Below are positions 16,384 through 25,397 of a DNA stretch of 64,000 nt, one piece after another. The translations under genes and the position numbers were made by a program. The notes below the pieces were generated by a model. It saw only the letters and a program-made list of their open reading frames with translations. It made no database searches and was not told the origin of the DNA. The stretch's first letter is position 1. The number at the start of each line of letters is the position of its first letter. This DNA comes from Cohnella endophytica (GTDB lineage Bacteria > Bacillota > Bacilli > Paenibacillales > Paenibacillaceae). Where the stretch lies: the NCBI RefSeq assembly GCF_003628305.1, contig NZ_RBZM01000008.1, forward strand, positions 62,001-126,000, given 5' to 3'.

Positions 16384-16413
16384 TAACCACATCCGCATGA
16401 GGATGTGGTTTTT
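16384..16413 (+). terminator. Intrinsic terminator after acyltransferase gene
   Basis: AACCACATCC and GGATGTGGTT pair around a short loop, followed by TTTG and an AT-rich tail. Confidence 0.8.
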
Positions 16414-16439
16414 GATTTTGAGCAAGGGCGGGAGACAAA

Positions 16440-17402
16440 ATGGAATATGAAAGACTTGTAGAACCGTATCGGAAGGAAATATTGGCTCATTGTTACCGAA
16501 TGCTCGGGTCGGGAGAAGATGCGGAAGATGCCTTACAGGAAAGCATGCTCCGTGCTTGGAGAGGATTGGCCGATTTTGCAGGGCGCAGCTCCATTCGGAC
16601 GTGGTTGTACAAGATTGCTACGAATACTTGCTTGGATAAGTTAGCAAAACGGACCCGGAGATTCATTGCCGTCGAGTACGGTCCGCCCGCAATTCCGGAA
16701 GATCCTTTAATGGCCCCGTTGCCCGAAACGGTGTGGATTGAGCCCTATCCGGACCGATTGCTCTTCGCGCAAGACATTAATACTTCGCCCGATGCCCGAT
16801 ACGAGCAGCGAGAGAGCGTCGAGCTCGCCTTCATCGCTGCCTACCAGTTGTTGTCGCCGCAGCAACGGGCAGTTCTTATCCTTCGGGAGGTGCTTGGCTT
16901 CTCCACGCAAGAAATCGCAGAGACGTTGGAGAAGAGCGTCGCATCCGTCAACAGTTTGCTTCAACGTGCAAGAGCAACGCTTGAACAGCGCCGTCCCGAG
17001 CTCAGTCAACAATCAATTATGCGATCGCTCGGCGAAGACAAGCTTCAAACAATCGTTAATGACTATATCGATGCTATGGAACGCGCAGACATTAAGGCGA
17101 TTCTCGCGATGCTTACCGAAGACGCGACATGGTCGATGCCGCCGATCCCGAATTGGTATCACGGTCAGGAAGCGATCTCCCGTTTCCTGACGCTCAGGCC
17201 GTTCACCCTTCGATGGCGGCATATCCCTACCCGGGCTAATGGGCAACTCGCAGTCGGTTGTTATATGTGGAACACCCAAGAGAAAACGTACATCCCTTTT
17301 TGTTTAGATGTCCTTTCTTTGCGCGGGTCGCAAATCACCTCAGTAACAGGTTTCCTGAACGGTGCGCTGCTGGAGCGATTCGGGCTTCCCGAGCGATTAT
17401 AG
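16440..17402 (+). CDS. ECF sigma factor with C-terminal SnoaL-like domain
   Basis: The 320-residue protein starts with sigma-70 region 2 (LAHCYRMLGSGEDAEDALQE, SIRTWLYKIATNTCLDKL) and region 4 (LLSPQQRAVLILREVLGFS, then EIAETLEKSVASVNSLLQRA). The last ~120 residues form a SnoaL/NTF2-like fold (DYIDAMERADIKAILAMLTEDATW). This matches the SigG/SigJ-type ECF groups, in which the C-terminal domain replaces a separate anti-sigma factor as a control module. No anti-sigma gene is adjacent. ATG 16440 follows GGGCGGGAG. Its targets may include the SDR and VOC genes that follow. Confidence 0.87.
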   Translation: MEYERLVEPYRKEILAHCYRMLGSGEDAEDALQESMLRAWRGLADFAGRSSIRTWLYKIATNTCLDKLAKRTRRFIAVEYGPPAIPEDPLMAPLPETVWIEPYPDRLLFAQDINTSPDARYEQRESVELAFIAAYQLLSPQQRAVLILREVLGFSTQEIAETLEKSVASVNSLLQRARATLEQRRPELSQQSIMRSLGEDKLQTIVNDYIDAMERADIKAILAMLTEDATWSMPPIPNWYHGQEAISRFLTLRPFTLRWRHIPTRANGQLAVGCYMWNTQEKTYIPFCLDVLSLRGSQITSVTGFLNGALLERFGLPERL

Positions 17403-17481
17403 AGGTCCCGCGATGATTTTTAGTAAATTGGACGGTCTACATAAATATATCGGTTTTACTCTAATCGTTGAGGTGGTTAAT

Positions 17482-18267
17482 TTGTTGTTAGAAAACAAAA
17501 CGGCTGTTATTTACGGTGCAGGAGGCGCGGTTGGCGGAGCGGTAGCCCGCGCTTTTGCCAAGGAAGGCGCGAAAGTTTTTTTGACGGGGCACACGCTTGA
17601 AAAAGTAAATGTCATTAAGGAGGAGATTATTGCAGCCGGAGGTGAAGCATATGCCGCGCAAGTGGACGCGTTAAACAAAGAAGAAGTAGAAAATCATCTT
17701 GATCAAATCATCAGCCAATTCGGTCAAATCGATATTTCGTTCAATTTAATCGGATATCGTATTTGGATGGGAACGCCGCTTCTCGAGATGACGCAAGAGA
17801 AATTCCTCTCTCCGATCGAAACGGCGATGAGAACCCATTTTATCACAGCCACAGCTGCCGGTCGGCATATGGCTATCAAGGGTTCAGGCGTTATTTTGGC
17901 TCTGACTGCGCAATCATCCCGAATACCGGTCAACAAGCAAGGCGGATTTGGCGTAACAGAAGCGGCGATCGAAGCTTTGTGTCGCCAGTTGTCCGTCGAG
18001 CTGGGCCCACAAGGGGTACGCGTGGTCTGTTTGCGATCGGCGGGTTCGCCCGATACTCCCGGTGTGATGGCAGCGATGAAAAGACTTGCGGAAAAGGCCG
18101 GAATAACCTACGAGCAGATGTTGGAGAAAAACGCCGAGAGCACCATGCTTAAACGGATGCCGAGTTTGGCCGAAGTCGCGGATGTGGCCGTTCTCATGGC
18201 ATCAGATCGCTCCAGAAGCATTACCGCTGCAGCTGTGAATGTGACTTGCGGCGCGTACGTGGATTAA
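17482..18267 (+). CDS. SDR-family protein lacking the usual catalytic Tyr/Lys
   Basis: From TTG 17482 (GAGGTGG 5 nt upstream) the product is 261 residues with a Rossmann fold. The nucleotide site GAGGAVGGAVA is near residue 11. The classical Y-x3-K pair should fall in VNKQGGFGVTEAAIEAL, but here Tyr is Phe and Lys is Glu. The protein is thus an atypical SDR that may bind NAD(P) without normal dehydrogenase chemistry; similar sequences exist as a known subgroup. The gene follows the sigma factor by 79 nt. An upstream in-frame start at 17362 would overlap the sigma gene and has no ribosome site. Confidence 0.78.
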   Translation: MLLENKTAVIYGAGGAVGGAVARAFAKEGAKVFLTGHTLEKVNVIKEEIIAAGGEAYAAQVDALNKEEVENHLDQIISQFGQIDISFNLIGYRIWMGTPLLEMTQEKFLSPIETAMRTHFITATAAGRHMAIKGSGVILALTAQSSRIPVNKQGGFGVTEAAIEALCRQLSVELGPQGVRVVCLRSAGSPDTPGVMAAMKRLAEKAGITYEQMLEKNAESTMLKRMPSLAEVADVAVLMASDRSRSITAAAVNVTCGAYVD

Positions 18268-18375
18268 ACAAGGGTTGATAATAATGGGGTAACGATTGCA
18301 ACCAATCCCTCAGCACGCGAATTTCTTGATAGTGAAAACCGTTTGCTTCTGAATGATAAGTTAGGGGAGGATCAT

Positions 18376-18771
18376 ATGAAGAATTTGGGCTCGATGAATG
18401 TGGATGTCATTACGTTGTTTGTAGAGGATTTGCAAGAAGCAATGGCGTTCTATGAAGGAGTTTTTGGATTTTCTTCCGTATATCAAGACGATGTTTCTGC
18501 TGTCTACAACTTCGGAAATATGAGCATTAATCTTCTGAATATATCCGAGGCACATGGACTGATTGGTCCTGGAAAAGTCGCAAGTCGAGAATCCGGATCT
18601 CGATTCCAATTCACGATTCGGGTGGATGATGTGAATGCCGTATGTAACGAGCTGCATACACGTGGCATTCCCCTTCTTAACGGTCCACTGGACCGGCCAT
18701 GGGGAGTACGCACGGCTGCTTTCGCAGACCCGGCAGGACATGTCTGGGAGATCGCGCAGCAACTAAACTAA
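18376..18771 (+). CDS. VOC (glyoxalase/bleomycin-resistance) family protein
   Basis: The 131-residue protein has the paired beta-alpha-beta-beta-beta modules of the vicinal oxygen chelate fold: VITLFVEDLQEAMAFYEGVFG at the start and FADPAGHVWEIAQQL at the end. The C-terminal Glu in HVWEIAQ is a usual metal ligand. Members include lyases, dioxygenases and antibiotic-binding proteins, so the reaction cannot be named. ATG 18376 follows AGGGGAGG. It stands alone before a terminator and may be read through from the SDR gene. Confidence 0.82.
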   Translation: MKNLGSMNVDVITLFVEDLQEAMAFYEGVFGFSSVYQDDVSAVYNFGNMSINLLNISEAHGLIGPGKVASRESGSRFQFTIRVDDVNAVCNELHTRGIPLLNGPLDRPWGVRTAAFADPAGHVWEIAQQLN

Positions 18772-18877
18772 TATAGAGAACCTTTAATAGTCAAACAATA
18801 TTCATCACACTCCGGCAAATTGTGGTTTTACACAGCCACGGTTCGCCTCCACCATGTAAATCCACAACCGCATGAAA

Positions 18878-18918
18878 GGACCTCATCCCCAAACATCGGG
18901 TAATGAGGTCTTTTTACT
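18878..18918 (+). terminator. Intrinsic terminator after VOC gene
   Basis: GACCTCAT and ATGAGGTC pair around a short spacer, followed by TTTTT. Confidence 0.8.
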
Positions 18919-19029
18919 TTCTATTTTGATTTCGAATACCGGACTTGGCGCAGTTACGTTATGTGTCACATAGGGTGCACACCTGCTATAATGGATAAAA
19001 GATAAGCCGCGCGTTGAAAGGGGTTTCAG

Positions 19030-22000
19030 ATGCAATTGACAGACGGATTATTAAAGGTCAACGCCAAAAATCCCCCTTACGGCGATGTGTCTATAAGTTT
19101 CGGCCCGCAAACGTGGAACTACTTCGAACGGAGTCAAATCATCGGCCGATTGAAGCAATGGCAATCGATCGCCGATGCAGATTCCCGGCTGAGAGGAATC
19201 GAGGAGTGGAGCGAAACCGATAATCGGCTGGACGTCAGGCTGTCCCCGCTGCCGGACGGCTTCGTTTCGCTCGCCGACTTCGGCAGGGACGATTCGTTCT
19301 CCGACGCGGATAAAGCGAAGGCGTTCGCGTCGTTACTGGATACGCTCGGCTATTTGCACGCCAACCGTTTTTACATGGGATTTCTTCCGTCCGATATCGT
19401 ATTCGTCCACCCCGAGTCGCTTCGGATCGTCTTAAGCGTGCAGCCGTTCACATCCGTTTACCCCTTTTTGAACTATTCTTTGCCCGACTATTCTTACGAA
19501 TTGTTTTCTCCGTTCGGCCGGACCTATGCGATCCATCGGATTTCCGATTTTTACGCGGCGGGTAGCGTTATGCCGGAATTGTTCGGAGAACGGGTCCGGA
19601 ACGAGGGTTTGCAAACGTTATATAAGCGATTGACGGACAAGCCCGACTATTTGTTCATCGAAGAAGCGGCTAACGACATTCGCGGCCTGTTCGAGTTGGA
19701 TCGGACCGAGCGTTTGCCCGATCTGGGATCGGATCCGCACGCATGGCTGTACCCCGCGGAGCCGCCGATAACCGCGGAAAGCCAGTGGGTACTCCGGCGT
19801 TTTTTGCAAGCCGAGGGCGGTCAGCGAATTTCGATCTTTCACGAAGACGAGTCGCTCGTGGCGGAAACGTTGCGTTTCCATATGAACGAAGCGTTGGAGA
19901 CGCAAATCTTCATTACGGTCAAATGCACGGACGTCCCTTTTTCCACGATTCAAGAAATGTTAAACCGTACGATCTACGGATTTATTAGAGCGCATGCCCC
20001 GGAGTACGAAATGCCGTTTTCGGGTTTGGCCAATCGGCTGCAGTTTTTGATTCAGCAATATTATTTCGGAAAAGCCGTTTTCGGGCTGTTCGTGGAATGG
20101 CTGCTGCATTTTTACGAGGAATTCATGGCCGTCGTCGGGGACAGAAACGTCTACATCGTTTTTGACGAATGCTCCGGCACGGATAAGGAATCTTTGGTCT
20201 TGTTCGACCGCGCATGGAATCGGAACAAGGAAAAAATGCCGCGATTGTTCATTATTTTTAGCGGAGCGGTGCCCGAGAACGATTATCTTTTCGCCGAAGA
20301 TACTTATCGCGTGAAATTTCTCGGCAAAGAGGCGTCTTCCTATGCGGAGCTTATGCTCAGACAACTGCGCCGGGCCGACTCGCGCGCGCTGGCGCCTCTA
20401 GCCGAATGGCTGTCCGACAAAGAGACCGATCCGAAGCATACCCCGCCGATGCTGAAAGCTTTTATCGATCAGGGCTTGCTTTCCCTTTCCCGGGAAGGAT
20501 GGACGACGGGAACGCTCACCGCTCCATTGGAAGGGACGAATCCGTATTCCATCTGCGCGGCGAAATTAAAGGCGCTAGACGACGAGGAGATGCGGATTCT
20601 CGCTTTGTTCTGCTGCTTGCCGACTCCGATTCGGGCATGGAACCTATTCAAAGCCAACGGCCTTCCTCTTGAAAGGCTGCTTTCGCTCATGCAACTCTTG
20701 GCGGAGCGCGGGCTTATTTTGCTATTCCATCAGAACAGCATCTTCGTGCCGAAGGAAATCAAAGAAATGATGGATCGCCTTCCGTACGTCGATTTGATGA
20801 ACCAGGCCTATATGGACGCCTTTACCTATATGTCGGCGATTGAAAGCCCTTCCTCCCTTCGAATGCTGCGGCTCGCCCAAAAATCCGGTAATGACGAATG
20901 GGAATATACCGTCCTAATGCTTTACTTCAGGCGGCACCGCAAATCGCTCTCGTCCGAACAAATGAGAATGGCGTTGGAATGGCTGATCAATTTGAACTCG
21001 AAGTTGGGCCGGCGGGTCATGCCTAGTCTGTACAGGTTGATTTTGCCTGTGTACGACGGCTTTCGCGAATTGAAAAGGTGCGAGGAAACGTGCGAGGAGC
21101 TCGTTCGGCTCGGCATCCGGGACGGAGACCGCTTTAAGCTCATGTTTTATAAAATGATGCAGGACGAGCTGGATCTATCCGAGCACAAAGCGGAACTGCT
21201 CGATTACCTAAGGAGTCCCCGCCATAAGCTGAGCGATAAGCTCGACGCGATGTGCATTCTCGTGACGAACCGGAGCTTCTTGGAGCTAGAACCGCAAGAT
21301 AAACAGTTCATTAAGGATTTTTACACGGAGCACATCTATCCAAACCGTCATCTGATCCAGCGTCGGGACTTTATTTACGTGTCCTACTACTTCATCGGCT
21401 TTATTTTCGATTATTACCCGGACCTTAACGATTGGAACATCGCGCTACTCAACAAACTGGAGTCCCTGCTGCATTACTTTCCGTATCCGGATTTGATCTT
21501 GCGCGTCTACAATATGTACATTCATCAGAAAAACTACAGCAAGGCGCGCCCGTATTTGGAAAAGGTTATCCACGGAGCAATCCAACTCGGAAATCCTTAC
21601 TTTCTTGAAGTCGGACACATTAACGCCATGGAAATTTCCCTCCTGCTGGGAGAGATGACGGCGTTCCACTATCATCGGAACCGCGTCGGAGAAGTAAAGC
21701 GGAAAGATCTTCTCGAAGTGTATCGCGACGTCACCCGAATGTACGCGTGCGAGTGGAGAAACTGGGAGTTGGACGAGGAACTGGGCCGGGTTCCGGAGAC
21801 GAGCGATTATGCCAAGACGAGGCTCGAGCTGAATCGGAGCTACGCCGCCTATCTCAAAGGAAGTCCGATACCCGATCCGGCTCACGTCGTGCAAGAGCCG
21901 CAAATCGCGATGTTCATCGAAGCGCTCAGATGCGTGGAAGACGGTCAAATAACGAAGGCTTGCACCCTGTTCCGGCAATGCAGCGGCGTTCGTTATTCCA

Positions 22001-23247
22001 TGCTGGAAGGCTGGGCATATCGGGAAATGCTTCTCGTTATGCTGAGAGGGAATTCCGAATCCGCCGATATCAAAGTGGCTTTGCTTCGGTTTAAACGGTT
22101 CATCGAGACCGATGCCTTCCATATTTTTTGGCCGGATTATTACTACATTTCAGGAATCCATGCCCTTCGCGCGGGCGACCGAACGGAAGGGTTGCTTCTA
22201 CTTCGCAGAGCGATCAACGGCTATTACATGATCCAAAAAGACGGTCGCTTCGAAGAAACGAAACAAGAGCTGGAAGCCTATCTCGTTCCGGAAGGTTTGC
22301 CGGCTTCTTGGGAACTGGCCGATGATCCGCACGTACGGCGGATTCTCGAGGAACGAAGAGACTATATCGAACGATCCTTGAATTATTTGACGACGATCCG
22401 GCTGTTCGATTACTTGCCCAATTCGTTAGACTTAACCAAAACGATGGACCGCGTGAATTTCGCCATCTTCGAATACTATCCTATCGTTTACGTAACGATC
22501 TCGTTCGACCTGTCTTTCAAAAAGTCGCGGGAATATTATTCGGCTTTCGGTCCCATTCACGGTCAAATGCTGGAACCTTACCGGCTTCAAGAGGGGCAAT
22601 TGCAGAAGTTCAGCTTCACCTTGTTTTCCGAGAAAACCCAGTCCATTCGAATGGACGTCTTCATGAATCATCCGAAGGAAAACGATCAACTGGAGCAATT
22701 GCTTCAAATGATCAAGCCGCACATCGCGAATGCCGTGCTGAACGAGCAAATGATGATCGACGGCTTGACCGGGCTTTACACGCGGAAGAGTTTTATGGAG
22801 ATGCTGGAGCAGGAAGTCGCGATCTTCAAAACCTACGGTCACGACCTTTCGCTCTTGATGATCGATTTGGACGATTTCCGCAAGGTAAACGAATTCGGTC
22901 ACCACGTCGGAGACGCGGTTCTTCGGCAAGTCGCCGACTCGATCCGGTCGATGCTGGGGCAGCATGATATTGCCGGCCGATACGGTGGGGAAGAACTAGT
23001 CGTCATTTTGCCGAAAACGGACGGTAGGCATGCGCTTCTGATGGCTTCGGACATCCGCAAACAGATCGAATTGGAATTCGGCGGTCCGAGCAAGCCGTAT
23101 CAAGTGACCGCAAGCATCGGAGTCGCCTCCATGGAGCTGTGCCATGCCGATTCGGCCGACGAGTTGATTCGTTGCGCGGACGCCGCGGAAATCCAAGCCA
23201 AGAAAACGGGCAAGAACAAGGTTGTCGCCGTTTGGGCGAATGCCTGA
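19030..23247 (+). CDS. Giant pseudokinase/STAND-like GGDEF protein (1405 aa)
   Basis: The 1405-residue cytoplasmic protein ends in a GGDEF domain: DGLTGLYTRKSF near 1243, MIDLDDFRKVNEFGHHVGD, and the active-site variant GGEEL at 1319-1323, still compatible with c-di-GMP synthesis. The inhibitory RxxD is not seen (GQHD lies at that place). The N-terminus (residues 1-230) looks like a degenerate protein-kinase fold (TLGYLHANRFYMGFLPSDIVF) without catalytic Asp motifs. The middle resembles an AAA/STAND module with a Walker B-like VYIVFDEC but no clear P-loop, then ~600 helical, TPR-like residues. ATG 19030 follows AAAGGGG. The layout suggests signal integration feeding c-di-GMP output. Confidence 0.83.
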   Translation: MQLTDGLLKVNAKNPPYGDVSISFGPQTWNYFERSQIIGRLKQWQSIADADSRLRGIEEWSETDNRLDVRLSPLPDGFVSLADFGRDDSFSDADKAKAFASLLDTLGYLHANRFYMGFLPSDIVFVHPESLRIVLSVQPFTSVYPFLNYSLPDYSYELFSPFGRTYAIHRISDFYAAGSVMPELFGERVRNEGLQTLYKRLTDKPDYLFIEEAANDIRGLFELDRTERLPDLGSDPHAWLYPAEPPITAESQWVLRRFLQAEGGQRISIFHEDESLVAETLRFHMNEALETQIFITVKCTDVPFSTIQEMLNRTIYGFIRAHAPEYEMPFSGLANRLQFLIQQYYFGKAVFGLFVEWLLHFYEEFMAVVGDRNVYIVFDECSGTDKESLVLFDRAWNRNKEKMPRLFIIFSGAVPENDYLFAEDTYRVKFLGKEASSYAELMLRQLRRADSRALAPLAEWLSDKETDPKHTPPMLKAFIDQGLLSLSREGWTTGTLTAPLEGTNPYSICAAKLKALDDEEMRILALFCCLPTPIRAWNLFKANGLPLERLLSLMQLLAERGLILLFHQNSIFVPKEIKEMMDRLPYVDLMNQAYMDAFTYMSAIESPSSLRMLRLAQKSGNDEWEYTVLMLYFRRHRKSLSSEQMRMALEWLINLNSKLGRRVMPSLYRLILPVYDGFRELKRCEETCEELVRLGIRDGDRFKLMFYKMMQDELDLSEHKAELLDYLRSPRHKLSDKLDAMCILVTNRSFLELEPQDKQFIKDFYTEHIYPNRHLIQRRDFIYVSYYFIGFIFDYYPDLNDWNIALLNKLESLLHYFPYPDLILRVYNMYIHQKNYSKARPYLEKVIHGAIQLGNPYFLEVGHINAMEISLLLGEMTAFHYHRNRVGEVKRKDLLEVYRDVTRMYACEWRNWELDEELGRVPETSDYAKTRLELNRSYAAYLKGSPIPDPAHVVQEPQIAMFIEALRCVEDGQITKACTLFRQCSGVRYSMLEGWAYREMLLVMLRGNSESADIKVALLRFKRFIETDAFHIFWPDYYYISGIHALRAGDRTEGLLLLRRAINGYYMIQKDGRFEETKQELEAYLVPEGLPASWELADDPHVRRILEERRDYIERSLNYLTTIRLFDYLPNSLDLTKTMDRVNFAIFEYYPIVYVTISFDLSFKKSREYYSAFGPIHGQMLEPYRLQEGQLQKFSFTLFSEKTQSIRMDVFMNHPKENDQLEQLLQMIKPHIANAVLNEQMMIDGLTGLYTRKSFMEMLEQEVAIFKTYGHDLSLLMIDLDDFRKVNEFGHHVGDAVLRQVADSIRSMLGQHDIAGRYGGEELVVILPKTDGRHALLMASDIRKQIELEFGGPSKPYQVTASIGVASMELCHADSADELIRCADAAEIQAKKTGKNKVVAVWANA

Positions 23248-23280
23248 CCATGTCAAACCGAGCTTATTGTACTCGCTGAA

Positions 23281-23318
23281 AAGGCCGCATCCCTGTGGAA
23301 GAGGGATGCGGCCTTTTG
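23281..23318. terminator. Bidirectional terminator
   Basis: AAGGCCGCATCCCT and AGGGATGCGGCCTT form a 14-bp stem, with T-runs on both sides. It serves the GGDEF gene (plus) and the convergent PLP enzyme gene (minus). Confidence 0.85.
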
Positions 23319-23344
23319 TGTCGGTGAAGAAAAAATCGATCGCC

Positions 23345-24508
23345 CTATGCTTCGATCCCCTCGAACGCCTGAACGAGATCTTGGATGAGCTCATCCGTGC
23401 TCTCTAGACCGATGTACAGCCGAACGAGCGTCCTTGCCGAACCCGGCCGGTTCGTCGGAACCGGATGCACCGTAACGAGACTCTCGTAGCCGCCCCAACT
23501 GACCCCGATCCGGAAGTAGCGGAGCCTCTCCGCCCAGCGGCGCATCGTCTCGAGCGGAATGTCCGTCTCGAATGAGAACAAGCTGCCGCTACCCGACATT
23601 TGCTTCGTCGCCAGCTCGTGCTGCGGATGCGAAGGCAAGCCCGGGTGGTTCATCTTCGCCACCAGCGGGTGCTTCTCCAGCCAAGCGGCGACTTCAAGCC
23701 CTTGCCGGTGATACTTCTCCATCCGCAGCGGAAGCGTGCGGAGGCCGCGCATGATGAGATTCGCGTTCGCCGGCGTCATTATGCCTCCGAGCAACATGAA
23801 TTCGCCTTTGATGAGCGGTTTCATCAGCTCGGACCGGCCGATGACGGTGCCGCCTATCGCATCGCTGTGCCCGCTGACATATTTGGTTAGCGAATGCACG
23901 ACGAGGTCGACCCCCATCTCAAGCGGGCGCTGATAACAGGGGGTCGCCCACGTGTTGTCGATAATCGTCCTCGCGTTGGCGCGCTTTGCGATTCCGACGA
24001 TGGCCGGGATATCGAGGATGCTGAAGAACAAGCTCGTCGGGCTTTCCAGGTAGATCAGTCTCGTATTCTCGCGCATCGCCGCTTCAACCGCGCCGAGATC
24101 TTTGCCGTCGACGAAGGTCGTCTCGATATCGAATTTGGTCAAGTAGTTTCCCATAAACTGAACCGCGGGACCGTAGGCCTCGTTGATGCAGACGATATGA
24201 TCGCCCGCGCGTACCACCGAAAGAATGGCCGCCGAGATCGAAGCCATGCCGGAGGCAAAGCAGCGCGCCTGTTCTCCGCCTTCAAGCTTTGCAAGCCGAT
24301 GTTCCAGTTCCGTTACTGTCGGATTCGTTCCCCGGCTGTAGACGCTTGTCCCGATCTCGTCCTGCAGCGCTTCAAGAAAGCGATCGTAAGAATCGAAGGT
24401 GAACAAGCTGTTCTGGTAGATCGGCTTCGTAACCGCTCCGTGATGCTGTTCGTCATGAGGATCGTGCGCCACAATCGTCTGCGCTCCGGTTAAGCGATTA
24501 AGTGTCAT
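23345..24508 (-). CDS. Cys/Met-metabolism PLP-dependent enzyme (cystathionine gamma-synthase/lyase type)
   Basis: The 387-residue protein belongs to the Cys/Met PLP family. The cofactor lysine is in SLTKYVSGHSD near residue 200. Other family marks are YSRGTNPTVTELE, FASGMASISAA, and the Asp of IIDNTWATP that contacts the pyridine ring. Members perform beta- or gamma-elimination or replacement on cysteine, cystathionine, homoserine esters or methionine. ATG 24508 follows AGAAGGA on the minus strand. It lies 52 nt after a sugar-type ABC permease gene on the same strand, so co-transcription is likely. The exact reaction is open. Confidence 0.85.
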   Translation of the reverse strand: MTLNRLTGAQTIVAHDPHDEQHHGAVTKPIYQNSLFTFDSYDRFLEALQDEIGTSVYSRGTNPTVTELEHRLAKLEGGEQARCFASGMASISAAILSVVRAGDHIVCINEAYGPAVQFMGNYLTKFDIETTFVDGKDLGAVEAAMRENTRLIYLESPTSLFFSILDIPAIVGIAKRANARTIIDNTWATPCYQRPLEMGVDLVVHSLTKYVSGHSDAIGGTVIGRSELMKPLIKGEFMLLGGIMTPANANLIMRGLRTLPLRMEKYHRQGLEVAAWLEKHPLVAKMNHPGLPSHPQHELATKQMSGSGSLFSFETDIPLETMRRWAERLRYFRIGVSWGGYESLVTVHPVPTNRPGSARTLVRLYIGLESTDELIQDLVQAFEGIEA

Positions 24509-24560
24509 ACTTCCAATCCTTCTCTCATTTCCGATTTGAGTTGCATATCGCGTGTTCGGC

Positions 24561-25397
24561 TCAGCCCTTCTCGGCGCCTTGCGTCAAGCCTTGGACGATG
24601 AGTTTCTGACACAGTGCGAACAGAATCAGCGTCGGAACGACCGACAGCACCGTCGCGGCGGACATCGAGCCCCAGTCGACGTCGAATTTCGTGATGAAGC
24701 TGTTCATCGCGACCGGAATCGTCTTCAGCTTCTCGCTGTCGATCACCATGACGGAGAAGAACAACTCGTTCCAGTTTTGGACAAAGGAGAAGATGAAGGT
24801 GGCCGAGAGCCCCGGAAGCATCACCGGCATGATAACCCGGACCAGCGCCCCGAGCCGGGAGCATCCGTCGATCTGCGCCGCTTCCTCAAGGCTGGACGGT
24901 ACCCTTTGGAAGAAGCCCTTCAGCATAATGGTGCTGAAAGGAATCGCCATCACCGTGTAGACGAGGGCAAGACCCGACAGGCTGTTGACCAGATTCAGCT
25001 TGGACATCATCAGGTACAGCGGTGCGAAGCCGATAAACGCCGGGATGACTTGCGTCAGGAAGAAGAAGAACATTACCTGACTGCTGCCCCGGAATTTGAA
25101 TCTTGCCAGCACGTAACTGCTCAGCGTCGAGATGGTGAGCACGACCAGCGCCGCCCCGAGCGAGACGACCAAACTGTTGATAATGTAAATATGAAACTTC
25201 GTAATTTTGAAAATATTCTCGTAGTTCTCGAACGTTAACGTCTTCGGCCAATAATGAATCGGTAGGCTGAAAATGTCTTTCTTCGGCTTCAGCGAAGTAA
25301 TGAGCATCCAGTACAACGGGAAGATAACGACGATAAGGAAAGCCGCCATGACGAGAATCCGGACGATTCTCTCTCCGGCCGATCGTTTGTCGGTCAT
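24561..25397 (-). CDS. Sugar ABC transporter permease (MalG/UgpE type)
   Basis: The 278-residue protein has six membrane helices and the EAA loop of binding-protein-dependent importers (SSLEEAAQIDGCSRLGALVR), which contacts the ATPase subunit. It is the second permease of the operon; its ATG overlaps the TGA of the first permease gene. The family (CUT1) imports oligosaccharides or related polyols. No ATPase gene is in the operon; a shared MsmK-type ATPase elsewhere is the usual solution. Substrate unknown. Confidence 0.9.
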   Translation of the reverse strand: MTDKRSAGERIVRILVMAAFLIVVIFPLYWMLITSLKPKKDIFSLPIHYWPKTLTFENYENIFKITKFHIYIINSLVVSLGAALVVLTISTLSSYVLARFKFRGSSQVMFFFFLTQVIPAFIGFAPLYLMMSKLNLVNSLSGLALVYTVMAIPFSTIMLKGFFQRVPSSLEEAAQIDGCSRLGALVRVIMPVMLPGLSATFIFSFVQNWNELFFSVMVIDSEKLKTIPVAMNSFITKFDVDWGSMSAATVLSVVPTLILFALCQKLIVQGLTQGAEKG

